Shown: positions 7,549-17,216, counted from the first letter of the stretch. The stretch: DNA of 64,000 nucleotides from an uncultured Paracoccaceae bacterium (GCA_937146765.1 CAKZRP010000058.1:44932-108931); one strand, 5' to 3'. Notes: generated by a model not told the origin, from the letters alone. Made by a program: numbers and translations.

Positions 7549-10500
7549 TCAATGCACCAGGAGCGTGGCCTCGTGTTTCTTCAACGCGCGGCGCGCGGCA
7601 CTGTAAGCAGCGCGACCCTGATCGGTTTTCAGCTCCGGGAACAGCTCGAAGATCTCGTTGCGCTGCGCATTGTCGAGCCCACCGAGGGTCAGATCGCCGG
7701 GCTGGAAGCTCTCGGTCCAGGCCCCGTCCGACAGCACTACCTCATGCTGATCGAACATGAAGTGGATATAGGTCACGGCCGAGGTCTCCACCTGGTCCAC
7801 CCCCTCAAGCCCGGTCAGGTGTTTCGCCGCCACCAGCACCTCGCGGTCCTCGAAGTAGAGCGCGGTCTTGTCGTTGGACACCAGAACCCGGTGATTGGGG
7901 CTGACCATCATGTCGCGTTCCGGCAGACCGTTCCCCAGCGCTCCCTTGCGGATCAGCACCGGCTGCAGATGCGCCTTGCCCACCATCTCGGAGGGGCCGA
8001 GCACGCGGTGGCCGAGCCATCGGATCGGCTGGATGCCATTGTCGCGGGTGATCACCCGGTCGCCCACAGCCAGATCCTCGACCCGAACCTCGCCGCGCGG
8101 GGTGGCGATCAGAGTGCCGGGAGTGAAACAGGGGATGACCTGCTCGATCTCTCGGAACTCGAAGGAGCCGGTGACGTTGCCGTCCCCGTCCAGGAGGTTG
8201 ATGGTGCCGGAATAGCTGTTGCCGTCCGCATCCTCGGTCCGGCTGGCATATTCGAAGTCGATGCCGGTGAGATCGAGAATATCATAGTCGTCGCCGCCGG
8301 AACCGCCGTCGATTGTATCGCCCGCGCTGCCCCCGATGAAAGTGTCGCGATCGTCGCCGCCCTCAAGGCTGTCCGCGCCATGGCCACCGGTGATCACGTC
8401 ATTGCCGCTGCCGCCAAAGACGATGTCGTCGTCAATCCCGGCGTCGATGGTGTCATCGCCCTCGTCGCCATAAATTAGATCATCGTCGTCCTGACCATAG
8501 ATGAGGTCATCGCCAGCCCCCCCATGGAGGGTATCCATGCCATTGGTCGGATCCGGGTCCGGCGCCCGCCCGTCAGAGCCGTCGTCGGTGATGTTGAGCC
8601 CATCCGGGAAGACCGGATTCAGCCCGCCATAGATGGTGTCATCGCCCGCACCGCCCTCGATACTATCGGAGCCTTCGCCGCCGACGATCTCGTCATCGCC
8701 CTCGGCACCCAGAATGGTGTCGTCGTCGATGCCACCGTCGATGAAGTCGTCACCGGCGCCGCCGTCGATGAGGTCATTGTCATCCCCGGTATAGATAGTG
8801 TCATTGCCAACACCGCCGCTGACCGTGTCGCGGTCGTCGTTGGCATCGAAATCCGGGGTGATCGCCGGGATCGCCGGGGTGGTGCCGCTGTAACCCGGAA
8901 AGCCGCGATCGGGGGCCGGGATGGTGCCGGAAGTGTCGATGTAATCGTCGCCATCGCCGCCATCGGCGGAATCATTGCCGTCGCCGCCGGTGAGGGAATC
9001 CTCGCCATCGCCGCCGATCAGCGTATCGTCGCCCTCGCCACCAGTCAGCGTGTCATCGCCGGGGGTGGTGGCATCGGGATCCACCTCGGTGGCATCAAAG
9101 AAGACATCGGTGAAGAAGACACCGGTATCGGCACTGCCATCCTGGGAATGGGTCACCACGATCCGGCTCACCGGACCCGGGATCGTCACCAGGAGCGAAG
9201 TGGTGGTATTGTCGGGCGAGGTGTAATTGCCCGAGGACTGCGCGGTGTCATTGCCCGCCACCCCATCCGCATCGGACATCAGCAGCGCCGGGCCACCGGC
9301 CAGGACCACCTCGACCGGGTTGCCATCAGCGTCAAAGGCTTGCACCTGCACCACGCCACCGCCGTCGATATCGTTGATGCGGAAGGAGACATTCTCGACG
9401 GGGCCGGAGAAATCGAGCGCATGGGTGGCCGATTGGCCATCACCGTCGATAAAGGAGTTGAGGCCGCTGTTGGCATTGGCCGCATCCCCGCCGGTGTCGA
9501 TATTGCCCACCGCCTGGGTACGCGTGGCAAAGGCGCTGTCGATACTCGGATCGCTCTCGCTCACGCTGTAGTTCACGGTGACATTGCCAGTGTCCTGGCT
9601 GAAGCCACCATCCAGCTCGTCGCCGTCATCCGCCAAGGAGGCATCATCCGGGTCCGGCGCCAGATCCCAACGGAAGACCTCGCGGGTGACGGGACCGGCT
9701 CCCGGCACATCGGTATCGCCCGACAGGTAGTCATTGCCAGCGCCGCCGTCGATGCTGTCATCACCGGAGCCGCCATGCACTGTGTCGTCGCCCGCACCGG
9801 CGATCACGGTGTCATCACCGCCACCGGCATGGATCAGGTCGTCATCCGGGCCGACGGAGGGGTCGATGGCATCGCCCGCATCCACCCGGTCGCCGTCGGG
9901 ATCGCCAAGATAGTCGCCATCAATCAGGTCATCGCCATTGCTGCCCTCGACAATACCGTCGAGCGCATCGTCGGTCACATCGCCATTCAGCACCGCCACA
10001 TAGTCGATGGAGCCGTTGAAGCTCTGGTCGTAGGTGCCTTCGGTGGTCTCGCGCGCGCCGATGACAAAGCTTTGCTCCTCATCGCCGGTGATATCGAAGC
10101 CGAGGCCGGTCACATCGGAGGTGACGGTGGTCGTGGTGCCCTGGGTTTCATTGGTGACGATCAGAGTCACGCCCTCGTCGCCCCAGCCATAGGTGACATC
10201 AATGATGTCGCCATAGGTCATGAAGCTGGGACCGGTGGTCAGGGTCACCGAATGGCCATCGTCGCCGTGATAGAGCTCAACTCCGCCATCGGCGGTGACC
10301 CGGATCTCGAAAAACTCCTCCGGCGTCTCGGCCAGACCCCGGCTGACCACGGTCTGAGCGCCGGGGCCGAAGCTGAAGGGACGGAAACTGGTGGTCAGCG
10401 TGCCCTCTTCCAGATCGAAGGCGGCGTCGTCGCCGTCATCCACATCCACATGACCGGTGCCGGCATTTGTGAACAGCCAGCCGCCGCCAAAGCTGGCATT

Positions 10501-10626
10501 GCCGTTGGCTGTGCCATCCTGCGCGATCCCGTCGCCAAGGCCGCTGTCGTCCAGAACATAATTGTCGCGGAAATCCCACAGACCGATCACATCGGCTGAA
10601 TAAGGATTGTCAAAGTTCTTAGCCAT
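7549..10626 (-). CDS. Large secreted-type RTX protein with LamG-like N-terminus and C-terminal Hint domain
   Basis: A protein of 1025 residues in three parts. Residues 1-230 resemble a LamG/concanavalin-type beta sandwich. The middle (about 235-830) holds many GGxGxDxxx calcium-binding RTX nonapeptides in blocks, interrupted near 310-520 by a non-repeat region. The C-terminal part (about 840-1000) is a Hint module beginning at CFTPGTLIATPRG, whose first Cys is the expected self-processing nucleophile, followed by VEDLAVGDRV and a later HRVL. RTX proteins usually leave by type I secretion, but no transporter lies nearby. I start at the ATG at 10626, which follows AAGGAG at a normal distance, rather than the GTG at 10635. 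Strongly acidic composition fits a calcium-loaded extracellular protein. Its biological role is unknown. Confidence 0.85.
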   Translation of the reverse strand: MAKNFDNPYSADVIGLWDFRDNYVLDDSGLGDGIAQDGTANGNASFGGGWLFTNAGTGHVDVDDGDDAAFDLEEGTLTTSFRPFSFGPGAQTVVSRGLAETPEEFFEIRVTADGGVELYHGDDGHSVTLTTGPSFMTYGDIIDVTYGWGDEGVTLIVTNETQGTTTTVTSDVTGLGFDITGDEEQSFVIGARETTEGTYDQSFNGSIDYVAVLNGDVTDDALDGIVEGSNGDDLIDGDYLGDPDGDRVDAGDAIDPSVGPDDDLIHAGGGDDTVIAGAGDDTVHGGSGDDSIDGGAGNDYLSGDTDVPGAGPVTREVFRWDLAPDPDDASLADDGDELDGGFSQDTGNVTVNYSVSESDPSIDSAFATRTQAVGNIDTGGDAANANSGLNSFIDGDGQSATHALDFSGPVENVSFRINDIDGGGVVQVQAFDADGNPVEVVLAGGPALLMSDADGVAGNDTAQSSGNYTSPDNTTTSLLVTIPGPVSRIVVTHSQDGSADTGVFFTDVFFDATEVDPDATTPGDDTLTGGEGDDTLIGGDGEDSLTGGDGNDSADGGDGDDYIDTSGTIPAPDRGFPGYSGTTPAIPAITPDFDANDDRDTVSGGVGNDTIYTGDDNDLIDGGAGDDFIDGGIDDDTILGAEGDDEIVGGEGSDSIEGGAGDDTIYGGLNPVFPDGLNITDDGSDGRAPDPDPTNGMDTLHGGAGDDLIYGQDDDDLIYGDEGDDTIDAGIDDDIVFGGSGNDVITGGHGADSLEGGDDRDTFIGGSAGDTIDGGSGGDDYDILDLTGIDFEYASRTEDADGNSYSGTINLLDGDGNVTGSFEFREIEQVIPCFTPGTLIATPRGEVRVEDLAVGDRVITRDNGIQPIRWLGHRVLGPSEMVGKAHLQPVLIRKGALGNGLPERDMMVSPNHRVLVSNDKTALYFEDREVLVAAKHLTGLEGVDQVETSAVTYIHFMFDQHEVVLSDGAWTESFQPGDLTLGGLDNAQRNEIFELFPELKTDQGRAAYSAARRALKKHEATLLVH

Positions 10627-11356
10627 TCCGCTCACTCCTTCGGCCCAAGAGCCGCACCCTGCCCCTCATCGAACAGCGTGTTCACATGATGCGCCCGGTC
10701 CCTGGGTCCAGACGCAGAATTTCACTACCCGACCAAGGGGCAAGGACAACAGACACGCCACGGACCGGGCAAGGCCCCGGTCCGGCACGCGGACGCGTTC
10801 ATGTCGTATGGCCGGAGTGCCGCAGGTCTCGCGTGCATTGGATCCGGAACCGACCGAAGGATCTGAAGCCCCCCAAACGGGCTCCACCAGAAATACCGGA
10901 GCCCTACATGGTCACAAAGACAAAAATAAAGTTAACGAAATAGGCCGTCGTATCAGTCTTCACCAGGCGGCTATAGCGATCTCTCCCGGAACAGCGGATT
11001 GTTTCGTGTCCTGCGCGAAAGATCAGGCCTCCTATCGAAAGTAGTAGACAATTTTAGCGCAAAATTGCTGAAATTTACAAGAAAGCTCTGAGGCGTCCAT
11101 GCGCTTGTTTCCAGGATGCAAACAATAACGTGATCGCAGCACCGCCGCTGCCCTGGGGTCAGGAACAGGGACAGAGCGCTTGCTTGTTGCCAAAGCAGCT
11201 CCAATTGCGCGTTTTTTGTCGATATCGTTTCCCGACTTCATTCACGCAGGCTTCTACGACAGCAGCGAATCAGGGATGGGGAGGCTCAATCCGCAGGCAT
11301 CATGTCCCGTGACTGGCAGGCGAATTGCAACAATCCCAAATCGAGCACCGAGGGGA
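10627..11356. other. 730-bp non-coding stretch with two inverted repeats
   Basis: No convincing gene is seen on either strand between the RTX/Hint gene and the crotonase gene. The middle (about 10905-11130) is clearly AT-richer than its surroundings. It holds two symmetric sites, CAATTTT-N5-AAAATTG at 11049-11067 and TTGTTT-N9-AAACAA at 11105-11125. The RTX gene reads leftwards from the other end, so this may be its regulatory region. Short frames here lack ribosome sites and family similarity. Confidence 0.5.
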
Positions 11357-12169
11357 TCAGTCGCCGGTCCAGTCGGGCATCGGCGCCTTGGTGACAAAAG
11401 CGCCGATACCGGCCTCGGCATCTCGGGCCATCATGTTCTCGGCCATCACCCGACCTGCAAAGCCATAGGCCTCGGCCAGCGGCATTTCCGCCTGCTGGTA
11501 AAAGGCGCGCTTGCCGATGCGGACGGCGGCCGGGGATTTTCCGGCGATCCGGCGCGCCAGGTCCATCGTGGCCCCCGCCAGATCGGGACGCGCCACCACC
11601 CGGTTCACCAGCCCCATCTCGGCGGCGCGGGCGGCAGGGATGAAATCCCCGAGGACCAGCATCTCCATCGCGTGCTTGCGCGCCACAGTGCGCGAAAGCG
11701 CCACCATGGGCGTGGAACAGAAGAGGCCGATATTGACCCCGGAGGTGGCAAACCGCGCCTCTTCGGAGGCGACGGCGAGATCACAGGAGGCCACCAGTTG
11801 GCAACCCGCTGCAGTGGCGATGCCGGAGACTTCGGCAATCACCACCTGTGGCAGGGTGACGATCGTCTGCATCATCCGCGAACAGGTGGCAAAGAGGTCC
11901 TGGAAATATTGAAGGCCGCCATCTTCGCTCGCGCGCGCGGCAGTCATTTCCTTGAGGTTATGCCCGGCGCAGAAATGATCCCCCTCCCCCCGCAGGATCA
12001 CAGCGCGGATACTGCGATCCGCACCGATCTGATCGAGCGCCTCCTGCAATGCCGCCAGCATCGCCTCGGAGAGCGCGTTGATGCTGCGCGGATCGCTCAG
12101 GGTCAGCACCGCCACCCCGTCCAGGTCCTGCCGGGTGACCAGCGCGCCCGTCTGTCTCTGCTCTGACAT
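11357..12169 (-). CDS. Enoyl-CoA hydratase/isomerase family protein (ECHDC3-like)
   Basis: This 270-residue crotonase-fold protein has the normal family length. The acyl-CoA oxyanion-hole region GHNLKEM (about 69-75) and the second motif around SGIATAAGCQLVASCDLAVASE (about 115-136) are present. The pattern CSRMMQTIV and VNIGLFCSTPMVALSR resembles ECHDC3-type proteins rather than the main beta-oxidation hydratase. The second catalytic Glu of classical hydratases is not obvious, so the reaction is uncertain. The gene is followed on the same strand only by the non-coding stretch, so it is probably transcribed alone or with the monophosphatase-family gene upstream. Confidence 0.85.
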   Translation of the reverse strand: MSEQRQTGALVTRQDLDGVAVLTLSDPRSINALSEAMLAALQEALDQIGADRSIRAVILRGEGDHFCAGHNLKEMTAARASEDGGLQYFQDLFATCSRMMQTIVTLPQVVIAEVSGIATAAGCQLVASCDLAVASEEARFATSGVNIGLFCSTPMVALSRTVARKHAMEMLVLGDFIPAARAAEMGLVNRVVARPDLAGATMDLARRIAGKSPAAVRIGKRAFYQQAEMPLAEAYGFAGRVMAENMMARDAEAGIGAFVTKAPMPDWTGD

Positions 12170-12237
12170 GATCTGCCTCCCTCTCCTCTGAGAGCGGAGC
12201 CTAGATCAGCCCGACGGGCGCGCCAAGAGGCCGATCC

Positions 12238-13065
12238 TCAGCCCAGACCAAATGCCGCGACGACCTCTTCGCGCAGGGCGGCGCCAGTGGAGACGGTGAG
12301 CCGCCCTTTGGTCAGCGTCGGCGCATAGTCCCGCCCATCGGCGAGTTGCGCATGGCCGCCCGCCTCCAGCGCCGCCAGAACGCCGGCCGCGTGATCCCAG
12401 GGATTCAACCCTTCGGTCTGGACGAAATCCACGTGTCCCTGTGCCATCATCCGGTATTCGTGGCAGGAGCAGAACAGGGTTGTGACCCGCCGTGCGCCGA
12501 TCATGCCCTCCACCAGCCGCCGCTGTTCCGCCTTGGGAAAGAGGTAATGGGGCATGAAGCCGTTGCTCTCGGCAAAGGGGCGCACCGAGGCCACCTGCAG
12601 GCGGCGGGGCGTCAGACCGGGGGCGGCCATCCAGCTGCCACCGCCAAGGCTGGCCTGCACCCAGTCGTCGTGGATCGGATCATAGAGCAGCCCGAAGACC
12701 GTCTGCCCCCGCACCGTGACCGCAAGGATGACGCCAAAGGTCGACAGCCCATGGGCAAAATTCCAGGTGCCGTCGATCGGATCGACGATCAGAGCCACTT
12801 CCGCCTCGGCCAGCTGGTCCAGCACGCTGGGATCGGCCGAGACTGCCTCCTCGCCAATGACCACGGCACCGGGCAGGATCGATTGCACCGCGCGGGTCAT
12901 GTGCTCCTCCGCCGCCACATCGGCCACGGTGACCAGATCCATGGGCGAGGATTTGGCGGAGATTGCCCCGGCGCCAAGATTGCGGAACCGCGGCAGGATC
13001 TCTGCCCGCGCCGCATCGCGCGCCATGGAAATCAAGGCCTGTTCGATATCGTGGTCCAGCCGCAT
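12238..13065 (-). CDS. Inositol monophosphatase family protein
   Basis: A 275-residue phosphatase of the Mg-dependent, lithium-sensitive inositol monophosphatase superfamily. The metal ligands are visible: GEEA (about 72-75), VDPIDGTWNF (about 97-106) and WDHAAG (about 223-228). Members in this group dephosphorylate inositol phosphate, histidinol phosphate or 3'-phosphoadenosine phosphate. The sequence alone does not separate these. It lies 68 bases before the crotonase gene on the same strand and may be cotranscribed. Confidence 0.85.
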   Translation of the reverse strand: MRLDHDIEQALISMARDAARAEILPRFRNLGAGAISAKSSPMDLVTVADVAAEEHMTRAVQSILPGAVVIGEEAVSADPSVLDQLAEAEVALIVDPIDGTWNFAHGLSTFGVILAVTVRGQTVFGLLYDPIHDDWVQASLGGGSWMAAPGLTPRRLQVASVRPFAESNGFMPHYLFPKAEQRRLVEGMIGARRVTTLFCSCHEYRMMAQGHVDFVQTEGLNPWDHAAGVLAALEAGGHAQLADGRDYAPTLTKGRLTVSTGAALREEVVAAFGLG

Positions 13066-13281
13066 CTGCCTGCTCTCTTCTGAGGGATCTTGTTGCGCAG
13101 GTCCTATAGGGCCGAAGGCGGAAACTCACGTGGAAGCTGCAATCCCGTCTGTGAATTTTTGACGACAGTGCCGGACGGACCCGCGCGTGGCCAACAGAGC
13201 ACTATAAAGGGTCGGAAAACAGGCGCGGCGCGATCATCACTGATCGCGCCGCGGTGCCTTTACCCCTGGTCATGGGGATTA

Positions 13282-13371
13282 TGGCGGAGAGACAGGGATT
13301 CGAACCCTGGAGACGGTTCCCCGCCTACACACTTTCCAGGCGTGCGCCTTCGACCACTCGGCCACCTCTCC
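13282..13371 (-). tRNA. tRNA-Ser (anticodon GGA)
   Basis: Read on the minus strand the gene starts GGAGAGGTGG and ends in an encoded CCA at 13282-13284. The anticodon loop is CTGGAAA, giving GGA for Ser UCC/UCU codons. The 90-base length reflects the long variable arm of serine tRNAs. The T arm reads GGTTCGAATCC. Confidence 0.95.
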
Positions 13372-13482
13372 GTGGGGGCCTATCTGATGTATTTCGAGGG
13401 GGATTGCAATAGGCTTTCTGAGAAAAAAGCCAGATTTTTTCCATGTCCGGCATTTTCTCTTAAATCATTGTGAATCATGAAC

Positions 13483-13491
13483 TTATCCACA
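13483..13491. promoter_or_regulatory. Isolated DnaA-box match in an AT-rich gap
   Basis: TTATCCACA, a perfect copy of the consensus DnaA 9-mer, lies in the AT-rich gap between tRNA-Ser and the MscS gene. A terminator-shaped hairpin (GGCTTT at 13412, AAAGCC at 13426, then a run of T) lies nearby on the plus strand with no plus-strand gene to serve. Only one box is present, so this is not an origin. Confidence 0.3.
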
Positions 13492-13540
13492 CCCATGCCG
13501 ACCTTTAGCGAGTATGTCTGTGAAGGATCGCGCCAGCCGG

Positions 13541-13580
13541 AAAGACAGCAAAAGCCGCCGCGGGGCTCTCCGCGACGGCT
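13541..13580 (-). terminator. Intrinsic terminator of the MscS gene
   Basis: An 11-bp stem with one mismatch (13553-13563 with 13570-13580) and loop GGCTCT is followed, reading on the minus strand, by TTTT and a second T run. It lies 35 bases after the MscS stop codon. Confidence 0.7.
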
Positions 13581-13614
13581 CTTGTCAAACCCACAATATC
13601 CGCCGCCAGACGGC

Positions 13615-16095
13615 TCAGTCGTCCTGGTCCGCACCCTCGGCACTGAGGTCCGCGAGATCCGGGCGGGGCGGTTCGGAAGCTTGCGGCTGCGGCGCTGTCG
13701 CAACCGGTTTCGCGACCGGATGCAGGGCCTCGGGATTGCGGATCCAGAGGTCGCGCTGAGCAAAGGGAATCTCTATCCCCTCCTCGGCGAAACGCTTGGC
13801 GATCTCGTAGTTCATCTCCGATTTCACCGAGAGCACCCAGTTCACATCCCGCAGGATGGCGCGGATCTCGAAGTTGAGACTGTCGGCCCCAAAGCCCTGA
13901 AAGACCACGGTTGGAGCCGGGTTCAGCAACACCATCGGATGCGACCGGCCGATCTCGCCGAGGATCTTCTCTACCTTGCGCGGATCGGTGCCATAAGCCA
14001 CCCCCACCGGCACGATGACCCGGCCTACGGTATTGCCGCGGGTGTAATTGGTGACCGTGCCGGAAATCAGGTCGGAGTTCGGGATGATCACATCGGTGCG
14101 GTCGAAGGTCTCGACCCGCGTCGAACGCACAGAGATGTCACGCACATAGCCCATCAGCCCGTTGACCTCGATCCAGTCCCCCTTGGAGACCGGCCGCTCG
14201 ATCAGCAGGATGATGCCGGAGACGAAGTTCGACACGATGGTCTGCAGCCCGAAACCGATCCCGACCGAGAGCGCACCTGCGACAATCGCCAGCGACGACA
14301 GGTCAAGCCCGGCCGTGGAGACCGCGATCAGCGCCGCCAGGAAGATGCCGATATAGCCGACACCGGAGACGATGGCATTCTGCCCGCCGGGGTCGATCTT
14401 GGTCTTGGGCAGAAGCGAGGTGCGCAGGCTGCCCTGCAAGAGCCGGGTCAGACCGTAACCGATGGCGAAGATCAGCACGAAGGTCAGGAAGATCGTCGGC
14501 GAAATCCGTGTCTCGCCGATGCTGAACCCTTCGAGGAACCGCGACCAGATCTCGGTCAGGTCGGAGGTGCGCGCCCCCCAGATCAGCGCCAGTTCCGGCA
14601 GGGCGAGAACCCCGAGCACAAACCCGGTGATGACGGAAAAGAGCGAATCCTCCGCCACCGGCCCCTTTTTCGAGAGCCACCCGTAAACCTCGGACAAAAA
14701 GCGCTGCAGCACCATCAGCGTGGTGACGAGCGCGAGCGTCAGGATGGTCGGATAGATCAGGCCGACGGCGGCGTTGATATAGCCGACAGCGCCCAGAAGG
14801 GGCGCCACAATCGCCACCGCAAACACGATGCGCCGCAAGGCCGACATCGCCCGATTGGTACTGACCGCCAGCGCGCCTTCGTCATCCTCGCCCGTGACTG
14901 TATCCTCGCGTCGCTGCCTGGCCCGGATGCGATTGAGACGCACCAGAAGCAGAGAGGCCAAAATGACCAGCGGCCAGCTGAGGATGGCAAAGGTGGCGGG
15001 TTCGAAACTTTCGATCCTGTCCAGCCGCTCCAGCATCTGCTGCAGCACCAGCACCACGGCCAGGGACCAGATGATCACCTTGATCTGACCATGCGAGCGG
15101 GGCTCGAAGGGGATCAGCTCATTGGTGATCCGGTAAACAAAGAGCCGTTCACCGAGCCAGTGGGAAGCAAAGAGCAGCAAGGCCCAAGTCGAAATGTTTT
15201 CCGCCAGCAGAGTGCCGCGCACGCCCAGCACACCGGAAAAATTGATCACCCCGACAAGAATGACCGTGCCTGCAAAGGGCAACAGCACCTGCAGCAGCGA
15301 GACGACAAAACTCCAGACGCCACTGCCCTGCCCGCCCCAGCGCCGTAGCAGATCGCCCGCCTTATGCGCCCAGGCCCGGCCGCGCGTCAGCAAGAGCAGT
15401 GCCAGCGCCCCCATGATGAGAATGGCAGGGAGGCGCGCCCGGATGGTTTCCCGCGTGGTCGCCGAGGTCAGAAGTCCAGCTGTCTCATTCCAGAAGGCTG
15501 AAAGCACCTTGACGGTATCGGCCGCTGCCGCTGGCCAGTTCTCCGGGTTCACCGGCATCGGCACCCGTTCGAGCAGGGTGCGCGTCGCGCGATCGCGGAT
15601 GAGCTTGTCGATCTCACCGATCAGACCCTGCGCCCGACTGTAGCCAAGTTCCGCCAGCACCTGCGGCGCGGTCAGATTGGCCAACTGCCGCTTCATTTCC
15701 GTGCGCAGGTTGGTGATATTCTCGGGTTCGCTGGCGGCATCCTCGGGGGCCGGACCCAGGGCATCAAGCTGTGCCTTCAAAGTCTTGATACGGTCGGCGT
15801 TTTCGCTGCCGGCCTCTAGAAACTGCTGGCGATAGCTGGTCAGCTCCTGCCGCAGGGCCTCCAATGCGCCATTGGAGGCGCGCTTGGCATCAAGCACACG
15901 TTCCGCGCGATCCGCAACGGTCTGCCAACTGTCGTAATAGGTGGCCAGCGTGCCAGAAGCCTCGGCCTGGGCGAGGTTCCGGGCCTTGGAGAGTTCCGCA
16001 CCAGTCAGCGCATCCTGCGCGCTGACCGAAATGGGCAAGAACAGGCAGGTCAGCCAGAGGAGGCCGACCTGGAAGAATTTTTTCAAGTCGGCCAT
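13615..16095 (-). CDS. MscS-family mechanosensitive channel with DUF3772-type N-terminus
   Basis: This 826-residue protein is a large member of the small-conductance mechanosensitive channel family, like MscK or YbdG relatives. It has a signal peptide ending near ISVSAQ (about 25), a periplasmic coiled-coil-rich region to about 190, then many membrane helices. The MscS core near 585-700 contains LSVGIGFGLQTIVSNFVSGI followed by ERPVSKGDWIEV. The C-terminus is a charged, Pro/Ala-rich tail. I start at the ATG at 16095, since that gives a clean signal peptide; earlier frame overlaps cysK. It lies 5 bases after the cysK stop, so it is the last gene of the trgA-trgB-cysK transcript. It probably releases solutes during osmotic downshock. 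Confidence 0.88.
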   Translation of the reverse strand: MADLKKFFQVGLLWLTCLFLPISVSAQDALTGAELSKARNLAQAEASGTLATYYDSWQTVADRAERVLDAKRASNGALEALRQELTSYRQQFLEAGSENADRIKTLKAQLDALGPAPEDAASEPENITNLRTEMKRQLANLTAPQVLAELGYSRAQGLIGEIDKLIRDRATRTLLERVPMPVNPENWPAAAADTVKVLSAFWNETAGLLTSATTRETIRARLPAILIMGALALLLLTRGRAWAHKAGDLLRRWGGQGSGVWSFVVSLLQVLLPFAGTVILVGVINFSGVLGVRGTLLAENISTWALLLFASHWLGERLFVYRITNELIPFEPRSHGQIKVIIWSLAVVLVLQQMLERLDRIESFEPATFAILSWPLVILASLLLVRLNRIRARQRREDTVTGEDDEGALAVSTNRAMSALRRIVFAVAIVAPLLGAVGYINAAVGLIYPTILTLALVTTLMVLQRFLSEVYGWLSKKGPVAEDSLFSVITGFVLGVLALPELALIWGARTSDLTEIWSRFLEGFSIGETRISPTIFLTFVLIFAIGYGLTRLLQGSLRTSLLPKTKIDPGGQNAIVSGVGYIGIFLAALIAVSTAGLDLSSLAIVAGALSVGIGFGLQTIVSNFVSGIILLIERPVSKGDWIEVNGLMGYVRDISVRSTRVETFDRTDVIIPNSDLISGTVTNYTRGNTVGRVIVPVGVAYGTDPRKVEKILGEIGRSHPMVLLNPAPTVVFQGFGADSLNFEIRAILRDVNWVLSVKSEMNYEIAKRFAEEGIEIPFAQRDLWIRNPEALHPVAKPVATAPQPQASEPPRPDLADLSAEGADQDD

Positions 16096-16100
16096 CGGGA

Positions 16101-17135
16101 TCAGACGTCCTCGAATACGCCCGGGATGGAGGCCGGCGTGTGAGTCATCCACTCCGGCACCGGCAGCCCCTTTTCACGCAGGAACTCGGGGTTGAAGAGC
16201 TTGGACTGGTAGCGGGTGCCATAGTCGCAGAGCACGGTCACGATGGTGTGACCCGGCCCCATGTCCTTGGCCAGACGCACCGCGCCTGCGATGTTGATGC
16301 CGGAGGAACCACCCAGGACCAGACCCTCTTCATGCAGAAGGTCAAAGACGTAGGGCAGCGCCTCTTCATCCGGGATCTGGTAGCTGAAGTCGGGGGTGAA
16401 CCCTTCGAGGTTCTTGGTGATGCGGCCCTGGCCGATACCCTCGGTGATGGAGGAGCCTTCTGCCTTCAGCTCACCGGTGGTGTAAAAGGAATAGAGCGCC
16501 GCACCAAGCGGATCGGCCAGACCGATCTTCACGCCCTTGGGTTGGAGCGCCTCGGCGATCCCCGCCAGCGTGCCGCCGGAGCCCACCGCGCAGACGAAGC
16601 CATCGACCTTGCCGCCGGTCTGTTCCCAGATCTCGGGGCCGGTGGTTTCCACATGGGCCTGACGGTTGGCCACATTGTCGAACTGGTTGGCCCAGATCGC
16701 GCCATTGGGTTCGGTCTTGGCCAGTTCCGCCGCCAGCCGCTCGGAATAGCGCACGTAGTTGTTGGGGTTCTTATAGGGTGCCGCGGGCACCTGAACCAAT
16801 TGCGCGCCCGCCAGACGCAGCATGTCTTTTTTCTCTTCCGACTGGGTCTCGGGGATCACGATCACCGTCTTGAACCCCATGGAGGCGCCAACCAGTGCAA
16901 GGCCGATACCGGTATTGCCGGCCGTTCCCTCTACAATGGTGCCGCCCGGCTTCAGCTCGCCACGGGCAATTGCATCCTTGATGATATAAAGCGCGGCGCG
17001 ATCCTTGACGGATTGGCCGGGGTTCATGAACTCCGCCTTGCCGAGGATTTCACAGCCGGTCTCTTCGCTGACCTTGTTCAGCCGGATCAGAGGGGTATGG
17101 CCAACCGCGTCGGCCAGATCGCGTGCAATGCGCAT
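16101..17135 (-). CDS. cysK: Cysteine synthase A-like PLP enzyme
   Basis: This 344-residue enzyme is of the O-acetylserine sulfhydrylase type, making cysteine from O-acetylserine and sulfide. Lys44 in NPGQSVKDR is the Schiff-base lysine. TAGNTG (usually TSGNTG) contacts substrate, and GSGGTLAG holds the PLP phosphate. The protein is about 25 residues longer at the C-terminus than enterobacterial CysK, ending near ASIPGVFEDV, as in other Rhodobacterales. I chose the ATG at 17135 because AAAGGGA lies before it. It follows trgB by 81 bases. In Rhodobacter sphaeroides cysK lies with trgAB and contributes to tellurite resistance. Confidence 0.88.
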   Translation of the reverse strand: MRIARDLADAVGHTPLIRLNKVSEETGCEILGKAEFMNPGQSVKDRAALYIIKDAIARGELKPGGTIVEGTAGNTGIGLALVGASMGFKTVIVIPETQSEEKKDMLRLAGAQLVQVPAAPYKNPNNYVRYSERLAAELAKTEPNGAIWANQFDNVANRQAHVETTGPEIWEQTGGKVDGFVCAVGSGGTLAGIAEALQPKGVKIGLADPLGAALYSFYTTGELKAEGSSITEGIGQGRITKNLEGFTPDFSYQIPDEEALPYVFDLLHEEGLVLGGSSGINIAGAVRLAKDMGPGHTIVTVLCDYGTRYQSKLFNPEFLREKGLPVPEWMTHTPASIPGVFEDV

Positions 17136-17216
17136 GGGGGTCCCTTTCGCTCTTTCTCCATTGATGTAGCCGGGGCGCGATGCGATCACAAGGGCGCGCG
17201 CCAAGTCCCGGCAGAT

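Noticed and set aside
8524..10599. 691-residue open frame on the plus strand
   Set aside because: It is antisense to the RTX gene; its repeats only mirror the RTX repeats.
13372..13614. Replication origin near the MscS gene
   Set aside because: Only one DnaA box, no cluster and no dnaA, parAB, gidA or hemE nearby.
13477..15348. 623-residue open frame on the plus strand
   Set aside because: It is opposite the MscS gene, rich in Arg, Asp, Gln and His, with no family similarity.
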